The notes under the pieces are model-generated. The model was not told the origin of the DNA, searched no databases, and was given only the letters and a program-made list of their open reading frames with translations. A stretch of DNA of 13,166 nt, from NCBI GenBank assembly GCA_027030825.1, contig JALVEM010000136.1, forward strand, positions 1 to 13,166, in the 5' to 3' direction. This DNA is from Thiohalobacter sp. (lineage in GTDB: Bacteria > Pseudomonadota > Gammaproteobacteria > Thiohalobacterales > Thiohalobacteraceae). A program made the position numbers and the translations under genes. This document shows positions 8,342-13,166 of this stretch, piece by piece. Within the stretch, counting starts at the first letter, position 1. Each line of letters starts with the position of its first letter.

Positions 8342-9752
8342 CGATCCCGTCTCCGACTGGCTCGAGAAGCAGCACCGGCAACGACCGGATGCCGTCGCCT
8401 GGACGTTCCCGGACGGAAATGCACTCACATGGCAGGCGCTCGCCGAGCGTGTCGATGCCCTGGCCCGACGACTGGCAACGAACGCCCGTTCCGACACGCC
8501 GATCGCACTGATCATGGCCGATCGCGGCGCGCTGGCGTTCCATGTCCTGGCCACCCTGCGTGCCGGGCTGACCGCACTGCCGCTGCATCCCCTGCCCGCC
8601 TCCCGGCTTGCCCAACTGTTGGCCGGTAGCGGGTGCATCCAGGCCATTGCCGATCCGGATGTGACGCTTCCGCCCGGCATCGCCCGGATCCCGCTCACGA
8701 CCGGGGTCCCGGCCCGGCGCACCGAGACCGTGCATCCGACCCTGCTGCTCGCCACCAGCGGCTCCAGCGGCAAACCACACTTCGCACGCCATGGACCCCG
8801 GACCCTGGCGGCCTCGGCTCGTGCCACGGCTGCAGCGCTGGAACTCCAGACATCGGACCGCTGGCTGGCCTGTCTGCCCATGGATCATGCCGGCGGCCTG
8901 ATGATCCCGGTCCGGGTGCTGGCCACCGGGGCCCGGGTCCATTTCCTGAACCGGTTCGACCCCTGTCGTGCACTCGATCTCGTGCGGCAGGAAGGCATCA
9001 CGCATGTCTCGCTGGTGCCGGCCATGCTGCACGCCCTGCTGGCAGCGGACGACGGGCCGGCGCCGGCCTCGCTGCAGGCCGTGCTGATTGGCGGTGGCCC
9101 GCTCTCGAAGTCGCTGGCGGATGCCGCGCAGGCCCGGGGCTGGCCGCTCCATGTGACCTGGGGCATGACGGAGACGGCCTCTCACGTCACTCTGGCAAAG
9201 GTGGACGGGAACTGGCAACCGGGCTGCGTGGGCCGTCCGCTGCCCGGCGTGCATCTCGACATCGAACCCGCCGGTGCAGACGACGTCGTCGGTCGAGTGA
9301 AGGTCACCGGCCCCATGGTCATGCACGGCTACCTGGGCGAGCAGGAATTGGCAACGGATGCGATAAACCGCACCCTGATCACCAGCGACCTGGGCCGACT
9401 CGACGAGGCCGGCAGACTCATGCTGCACGGACGCGCCGACACCGTGCTGAACACGGGCGGGCACCTGGTCGATCCCGAACGACTCGAGGCCGAACTGCTG
9501 GCCTGTCCGGGCATCGTGGCCGCAGGCGTCACGGCCGTCGAGGACCCGGTCTGGGGAGAACGCCTGGTGCTTTTCCACGAAGGCGACATCGGGGCCGGCG
9601 TGATCGAGGACTGGTGCCGGGCGCATCTGCCTTCATGGGAACGCCCCCGAAGCATCCGGCGCATCGCCGCCCTCCCCCGCACGCGCACCGGCAAGCTCGA
9701 CCGCGCGCGCCTGCGGGAACTGGCTGCCGGAATTCATGATGCCTGGTTGTGA
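8331..9752 (+). CDS. menE: MenE-like acyl-CoA ligase (probable o-succinylbenzoate-CoA ligase)
   Basis: The 473-residue product is an ANL-superfamily adenylating enzyme. The phosphate-binding loop is TSGSSGKPH (142-149). LPMDHAGGL (H186) corresponds to the MenE 'LPLFHVGGL' motif. Further motifs are LIGGGPL, WGMTE at 277-281, SDLGRLDEAGRLMLHGR with the hinge region, and the catalytic lysine K455 in TGKLDR. Length and motif wording are closer to MenE than to fatty-acyl-CoA ligases (usually over 500 residues). MenE activates o-succinylbenzoate in menaquinone synthesis, which fits the adjacent ubiE. The rest of the men pathway is not in this window, so another aryl or acyl substrate is possible. 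The ATG at 8331 overlaps ubiE by 11 nt; an in-frame GTG at 8301 is an alternative start. Confidence 0.78.
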   Translation: MLPDDPVSDWLEKQHRQRPDAVAWTFPDGNALTWQALAERVDALARRLATNARSDTPIALIMADRGALAFHVLATLRAGLTALPLHPLPASRLAQLLAGSGCIQAIADPDVTLPPGIARIPLTTGVPARRTETVHPTLLLATSGSSGKPHFARHGPRTLAASARATAAALELQTSDRWLACLPMDHAGGLMIPVRVLATGARVHFLNRFDPCRALDLVRQEGITHVSLVPAMLHALLAADDGPAPASLQAVLIGGGPLSKSLADAAQARGWPLHVTWGMTETASHVTLAKVDGNWQPGCVGRPLPGVHLDIEPAGADDVVGRVKVTGPMVMHGYLGEQELATDAINRTLITSDLGRLDEAGRLMLHGRADTVLNTGGHLVDPERLEAELLACPGIVAAGVTAVEDPVWGERLVLFHEGDIGAGVIEDWCRAHLPSWERPRSIRRIAALPRTRTGKLDRARLRELAAGIHDAWL

Positions 9753-9757
9753 TAGCC

Positions 9758-9890
9758 ACGGAAAACACGGAAATCACGGAAAGCAATTCTTTTCGGAGTA
9801 TCTGATGGATAACGCAAAGGACGCAGAGGCACAGAGAACACAGAGGGGAATATTGATTTCTTTACCACAGGCGTCATCGTTGTCATTCAG
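9758..9890 (+). repeat. Left arm of inverted composite repeat
   Basis: This arm consists of three 9-nt units beginning ACGGAA (9758-9784), a 27-nt joint containing GTATCTGAT, and four 9-nt units of the CGCAGAG/CACAGAG type (9812-9847). It ends with a 50-bp segment (9841-9890) that recurs perfectly in inverse orientation at 10576-10625. The order and unit lengths match the right arm. Confidence 0.9.
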
Positions 9891-9944
9891 TCCGACGGGC
9901 TTTCTTTCTGCTCCTTCCGGGGAAGCCGGTTCTTCCCTGTCTGC

Positions 9945-10077
9945 GTCATTCCGGCCAAGCGACCCGGCTTGTGCCGGGGCGCGCGAGCCGGAATCCAGAA
10001 ACCACTCAAACCTGTGCCAAGCTGGTTCATTCCCTTTCCTGGATTCCGGATCTCGCCTTCGGCGAGTCCGGAATGAC
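9945..10077. repeat. REP/BIME-like hairpin pair A
   Basis: Two imperfect palindromes lie head to head. The first runs from GTCATTCCGGC to GCCGGAATCCAG (9945-9998); the second runs from CTGGATTCCGG to CCGGAATGAC (10039-10077). The second folds into a 14-bp stem, ATTCCGGA plus CTCGCC with one bulged T, and a TTC loop. The 40-nt spacer lies between the CCAG and CTGG ends. Confidence 0.88.
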
Positions 10078-10087
10078 GGGAATGGCC

Positions 10088-10123
10088 ACGGAAGACACAG
10101 AAAGGCGCAGAGTACGCAAAGAG
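10088..10123 (+). repeat. 9-nt-phased microrepeat block
   Basis: Four consecutive 9-nt units, ACGGAAGAC, ACAGAAAGG, CGCAGAGTA and CGCAAAGAG, follow hairpin pair A after ten bases. The block joins the ACGGAA-type and CGCAGAG-type units without the 27-nt joint seen in the composite arms. Confidence 0.8.
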
Positions 10124-10329
10124 AATGATTGTTCATGTATTCCCCGGCCAGGGGAGCGGACACGAGCGTGAGCCGTCACCTCGAAAGGTAGCTGATCGAT
10201 GTCTCGAGGGGATGACGGCGACGTTGTCGAGAACCCGCATGGCTCGCATTGCGGGCCATTCATCCTTGTTCATCCCGTAGAACACGCGCCGTATGGAACT
10301 CAGTGCTTATCCTGAATTCACACATTCCA

Positions 10330-10446
10330 GTCATTCCGGAAGCCCGCGCAGCGGGCTATCCGGGATCCAGGGGAAACATTGGTCGAGGCATCAAGGATGC
10401 GCGTGGTTTCTGGATTCCGGGTCTCGCTCCGCTCGCCCGGAATGAC
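10330..10446. repeat. REP/BIME-like hairpin pair B
   Basis: The first element (10330-10370) runs from GTCATTCCGG to CCGGGATCCAG, with an inner stem AGCCCGC/GCGGGCT and a GCA loop. The second (10410-10446) runs from CTGGATTCCGG to CCCGGAATGAC. The spacer is 39 nt. The right-hand end of this pair is the start of the 29-bp tandem array. Confidence 0.88.
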
Positions 10447-10532
10447 TGAAGAAAGAACCGCTCGCCCGGAATGACTGAAGAAAGAACCGCTCGCCCGGAA
10501 TGACTGAAGAAAGAACCGCTCGCCCGGAATGA
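10429..10532 (+). repeat. 29-bp tandem repeat, about 3.6 copies
   Basis: CCGCTCGCCCGGAATGA recurs at 10429, 10458, 10487 and 10516, a strict 29-bp period. Three units are complete and apparently identical; the fourth breaks after 17 nt. There are no variable spacers, so this is not a CRISPR array. The unit contains the terminal part of the pair B hairpin element. Confidence 0.95.
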
Positions 10533-10575
10533 TCGGGAAAAAACCTGGCTGGTATGACCAGGAAAGCCAGCCTGG

Positions 10576-10710
10576 CTGAATGACAACGATGACGCCTGTG
10601 GTAAAGAAATCAATATTCCCCTCTGCGCACTCTGCGCCTTTGCGTCCTCTGCGTCATGAATCAGATACCCCGGAAGAGTCCCCTTCCGTGGATTCGGTGT
10701 ATTCCGTGGC
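10576..10710 (-). repeat. Right arm of inverted composite repeat
   Basis: Read on the minus strand, this repeats the left arm in the same order: three 9-nt units (10684-10710; TTCCGTGGA, TTCGGTGTA, TTCCGTGGC on the plus strand), the 27-nt joint with GTATCTGAT, four 9-nt units (10621-10656), and the perfect 50-bp core at 10576-10625. Similarity continues past the core into a GGCTTTC-containing segment. Confidence 0.9.
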
Positions 10711-10723
10711 CATTCCCGCATCG

Positions 10724-10857
10724 GTCATTCCGGACGGTGCGCAGCACCGATCCGGAATCCAGAAGAGCATCAACCGCAGCGGCATGGATGAACGGGGTCG
10801 CTGGATTCCGGCTCGCGCTCCCCCGGCTCAAGGCCGGGGTCGCTTGGCCGGAATGAC
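10724..10857. repeat. REP/BIME-like hairpin pair C
   Basis: The first element (10724-10762) runs from GTCATTCCGGA to TCCGGAATCCAG, with an inner stem CGGTGC/GCACCG and one bulged base. The second (10801-10857) runs from CTGGATTCCGG to CCGGAATGAC, with an inner CCCCGGC/GCCGGGG stem. The spacer is 38 nt. It directly follows the microrepeats of the right composite arm. Confidence 0.88.
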
Positions 10858-11066
10858 GCAGGAGAAGAAAACGTTTCGTACGGAATGACTATCATCACCG
10901 CTGTCCCGACCGATACCCGACCGCAGCGCCAAGGGAAGGAGACGGAACCTCGAAAAGGCACCTGATACGTTGAAACAGCAGCTTCGTTGTCGGGGTCCCG
11001 TATCTTTGCATCGCTTCACGATACTTCGTGCGTGACGACGTGGAAGTCACAAACAACAGAAATATC

Positions 11067-11084
11067 TCTGCGTCCTCTGCGTTA
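11067..11084 (-). repeat. Degenerate fragment of the composite repeat
   Basis: Two 9-nt units (TCTGCGTCC, TCTGCGTTA on the plus strand) followed by TGGATC match, on the minus strand, the junction ATGGATAACGC at the start of the CGCAGAG block of the left arm (about 9805-9815). It looks like a truncated copy of the same repeat. Confidence 0.6.
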
Positions 11085-11152
11085 TGGATCAGAGACGCCC
11101 AGGGGATACATCGTGGCTGCATTGTTTCGGACCCGTCTTCCGGGAGAGCGGG

Positions 11153-11866
11153 TTACTCTGGATAGAAGGCGATCTCGCGATAGCCGCCATCGCGCAGGGC
11201 GTGGGCCTCGCGGCGGCAGTCGGCGAGTACTGCAGCATCGCCGTCGAACAGCACCACCGCGATCGCTTCGTCAGAAGCTCCGGCCGTCTCGGCATCCAGC
11301 AGCCGCAGGCAGGCGAGCCAGCGGTCGCGCCGGTCGCGCACCCGTTTCATGCGCAGCCCCTGCCGCCGCAGGCTGGCCTGGCGCGCCGCCAGGCGGCGGC
11401 CGGCGGCCTCGAGCTGTGGCCGAAGCGGCAGAGCGGGATCGAAGCAGAGCGTGATTCCGTGCTCGATCCCCTCGCAGTCCTCGAAGGGTGGCGTCTCCGG
11501 CAACGGCCGCCATTCGATGTCGGGATCGTCGTCCGCCGGATCCGGCGGAAACTTGTAGAAACCGTATTTCGCGCCCAGCGCGCACTCGATGAGCACCTTG
11601 TCCTCGTCCACCCGGCACTCGCCGCCACTGGCCGCCTCGGCCGGCACCCAGGCCCTCGGGTCCTGCTTCCAGCGCAGGAAATCCCGGTTCGGCGGGCTGC
11701 CGTAGTCCGCCTCAAGCGCCCGCCAGGTCTGCATGAAACGGGCATGGTCCCGGCGATAGCCGGGATTGCGGCGCAGAAACTCCCAGGCCCACCGTCCGGC
11801 ATTCGCCGAGTCCGCAAAGGCATAGTCCTCGAGCCGCTGCCAGTCCGGTGATGAATGTTCTACCAT
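11153..11866 (-). CDS. DUF6499/DUF2285-like protein of unknown function
   Basis: From the ATG at 11866 the product has 237 residues. The N-terminal DWQRLEDYAFADSANAGRWA through WEFLRRNPGYRRD (8-40) resembles the DUF6499 'transcriptional regulator' domain, with its hallmark AWEFLRRNP-Y. The C-terminal part (181-236), LRLLDAETAGASDEAIAVVL followed by CRREAHALRDGGYR, resembles DUF2285, a putative DNA-binding domain. These domains are often found on integrative elements of proteobacteria, but no integrase or conjugation gene is present here. A regulatory, DNA-binding role is inferred only from family names. AAAGGATC just before the ATG is an adequate ribosome-binding site; longer starts to 11941 would run into argE. 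The stop lies next to the repeat-rich region. Confidence 0.8.
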   Translation of the reverse strand: MVEHSSPDWQRLEDYAFADSANAGRWAWEFLRRNPGYRRDHARFMQTWRALEADYGSPPNRDFLRWKQDPRAWVPAEAASGGECRVDEDKVLIECALGAKYGFYKFPPDPADDDPDIEWRPLPETPPFEDCEGIEHGITLCFDPALPLRPQLEAAGRRLAARQASLRRQGLRMKRVRDRRDRWLACLRLLDAETAGASDEAIAVVLFDGDAAVLADCRREAHALRDGGYREIAFYPE

Positions 11867-11891
11867 GATCCTTTTCCAACGAGGCGAATCC

Positions 11892-13055
11892 ATGACCAGC
11901 CAGCCTTCACTGCGCCGCATGCTCGAAGGCCTGATCGCCACGCCTTCGGTGAGCAGCGTGAGCCCGGCCTATGACCAGCCCAACGAACCGGTGCTGTTTC
12001 TGCTCGACGACTGGCTGCGGGCCGCGGGCTTTCGTACCGAGATCCTGCCCGTGCCCGGGCTGCCGGGCAAGGCCAACCTGATCGCGAGTCGGGGCCGGGG
12101 CGCCGGCGGCCTGGTGCTGGCCGGTCACACGGACACCGTGCCCTTCGACGCCAGCCGCTGGCGGCACGATCCCTTCCGGCTCACCGAGGCGGACGGACGC
12201 CTCTACGGGCTGGGCACCTGTGACATGAAGGCCTTTCTGGCGCTGGCCATCGAGGCGGCCCGCGAGGTTCCCGAAACCGCGCTCAAGGCCCCCTTGATCC
12301 TCCTGGCCACGGCCGACGAGGAGAGCACCATGGCCGGTGCCCGCGCCCTGGTCGAGGCCGGCCGCCCCCGGGCCCGGCACGCCCTGATCGGCGAACCCAC
12401 CGGCCTGCGCCCCGTGCGCCGCCACAAGGGCATCTTCATGGAGGCGATCGAGATCCTGGGCGAGGCGGGCCACTCCTCCGACCCGCGGCTGGGACGCAAT
12501 GCCCTGGAAGGCATGCACCGGGCCATCGGCGCGCTGCTGCAGTGGCGGGAGAGAACCCAGCGCCTGTGGCGCGACGAGGCGTTCGAGGTACCGGTGCTCA
12601 CCATGAACCTCGGCCGGATCGAGGGCGGCGACAACCCCAACCGCATCTGCGCCCGCTGCGAGCTGCACATCGACTGCCGCCCCCTGCCCGGCATGGCCAT
12701 CGACACCCTGCGCGAGGAGATCCACGCCACCGTGCGCGCAGCGCTGGAGGGCAGCGGCCTCACCGTGCGTTTCCGCCCCCTGTTCGAGGGGGCACCGCCG
12801 ATGGACACCCCCGCCGAGGCCGACCTGGTGCGCACCACCGAGGCCCTCACCGGCCATGCCGCGGAGACGGTGGCCTTCGCCACCGAGGGTCCTTTCCTCA
12901 ACGCGCTCGGCATGGACACCGTGGTGCTCGGGCCCGGCGACATCGCCCAGGCGCACCAGCCGGACGAGTATCTCCGTATCGACCGGATCGAGCCCATGCT
13001 CGACCTGCTGCGCCGACTGATCCGCCGCTACTGCGTCGACGTGGCTCCCGGCTGA
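11892..13055 (+). CDS. argE: Acetylornithine deacetylase ArgE (M20 family)
   Basis: The 387-residue product (E. coli ArgE is 383) is a cytoplasmic M20-family metallohydrolase converting N-acetylornithine to ornithine and acetate in arginine synthesis. Zinc-site residues are visible: H79 and D81 in GHTDTVPFD, D111 in GLGTCDMKAF, the catalytic pair E143-E144 in ADEES, E168 in GEPTG, and H355 in AHQPDEY. The dimerisation-domain stretch GEAGHSSDPRLGRNALEGM is typical of ArgE. The ATG at 11892 follows GAGG at 11881-11884; an upstream ATG at 11865 would overlap the divergent gene. Other M20 deacylases are less likely given the ArgE-like SGxx and HQPDEY context. It converges on the gene at the right edge with ten bases between stop codons. 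Confidence 0.9.
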   Translation: MTSQPSLRRMLEGLIATPSVSSVSPAYDQPNEPVLFLLDDWLRAAGFRTEILPVPGLPGKANLIASRGRGAGGLVLAGHTDTVPFDASRWRHDPFRLTEADGRLYGLGTCDMKAFLALAIEAAREVPETALKAPLILLATADEESTMAGARALVEAGRPRARHALIGEPTGLRPVRRHKGIFMEAIEILGEAGHSSDPRLGRNALEGMHRAIGALLQWRERTQRLWRDEAFEVPVLTMNLGRIEGGDNPNRICARCELHIDCRPLPGMAIDTLREEIHATVRAALEGSGLTVRFRPLFEGAPPMDTPAEADLVRTTEALTGHAAETVAFATEGPFLNALGMDTVVLGPGDIAQAHQPDEYLRIDRIEPMLDLLRRLIRRYCVDVAPG

Positions 13056-13065
13056 AGCCAGGAGA

Positions 13066-13164
13066 TTACAGGAGAAGCTCGCTGGCCTGCCCGACCACCT
13101 CGTCGAGGCGTCGCACGGAGAGGAGTTCCATGCCCTCGACCCGGAAACCGCGGGTGAGATTCGC
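13066..13164 (-). CDS. 3' end of a minus-strand gene, possibly RadA-like
   Basis: Thirty-two sense codons and a TAA (13066-13068) read on the minus strand, and the frame stays open to the window edge. The C-terminal residues include AN, then VEGMELLSVRRLDEVV, with the G+C-rich third positions of neighbouring genes. The wording recalls the extreme C-terminus of the DNA-repair ATPase RadA (AN...EGMQIFGVKKLSDAL in E. coli as remembered). Lon-related proteins share this fold and are an alternative. Coding status is likely; the family call is weak because so little is present. Confidence 0.5.
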   Translation of the reverse strand, partial: ANLTRGFRVEGMELLSVRRLDEVVGQASELLL

Positions 13165-13166
13165 CG

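Larger units (their letters stand above)
9753..11152. other. Gene-free repeat-rich intergenic region
   Basis: About 1.4 kb between the menE-like stop codon and the end of the minus-strand gene holds no reading frame with family similarity or a convincing ribosome-binding site. It is built from interspersed repeats: 9-nt-phased microrepeats, three pairs of REP-like hairpins, a long inverted composite repeat, and a 29-bp tandem array, each listed separately. Segments 10128-10329 and 10858-11065 look mostly unique. They share only a weak similarity around ACCTCGAAA (10178 and 10947). The first repeat starts within six bases of the upstream stop codon. Confidence 0.8.

Noticed and set aside
8193..9626. 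A 477-codon antisense frame over ubiE and the menE-like gene
   Set aside because: Both sense genes are identified by family signatures; the antisense product looks like a shadow.
9736..10171. Small open frames on both strands within the repeat region
   Set aside because: Their translations are made of the interspersed repeats and REP hairpins, with no ribosome-binding site or protein-family similarity.
10429..10532. Possible CRISPR array (29-bp repeat length)
   Set aside because: The copies abut directly with no spacers, no cas gene is near, and the unit derives from the adjacent hairpin element.

Overview
The window is high-GC chromosomal DNA, most likely from a gammaproteobacterium. That is an inference from gene content: a RatA/COQ10-type protein, a typical proteobacterial UbiE, an ArgE-type acetylornithine deacetylase, a CRP-type operator, and an intergenic region full of hairpin repeats. 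The taxon cannot be fixed from the sequence alone.

Layout, left to right. (1) 54-1982 (+) encodes a 642-residue fusion of a Clp1/Grc3-like polynucleotide-kinase P-loop module with an RNase Z-like metallo-beta-lactamase domain; it looks like a one-chain RNA-processing or RNA-repair enzyme and is the most unusual gene here. (2) 1983-2357 is an AT-richer regulatory gap with a perfect CRP-type palindrome, a -10-like box about 60 bp downstream of it, and a 12-bp palindrome over the predicted transcription start. (3) 2358-6971 (+) encodes a 1537-residue secreted multidomain protein. It has a signal peptide, a methionine-rich helical region, a beta domain, and a duplicated module of GY-type repeats, a PA14-like domain and a thrombospondin-3-like calcium motif. 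A strong intrinsic terminator follows. (4) 7117-9752 (+) holds a quinone-related cluster: a RatA/COQ10-like START protein, UbiE/MenG methyltransferase and a MenE-like acyl-CoA ligase that overlaps the ubiE end. (5) 9753-11152 is about 1.4 kb with no convincing gene. It is packed with repeats: three pairs of REP/BIME-like hairpins, blocks of 9-nt-phased microrepeats, a long inverted composite repeat with a 50-bp perfect core, and a 29-bp tandem array. (6) 11153-11866 (-) encodes a DUF6499/DUF2285-like protein of unknown function, divergent by only 25 bp from (7) argE at 11892-13055 (+). (8) The 3' end of a minus-strand gene, possibly RadA-like, enters at the right edge and converges on argE.

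Functional links supported by arrangement: ubiE and the menE-like gene are translationally close (11-nt overlap), so a shared role in menaquinone-type quinone synthesis is likely, with the COQ10-like protein just upstream. The large secreted protein appears to be a single-gene unit with its own promoter region and terminator, probably under CRP-family control.
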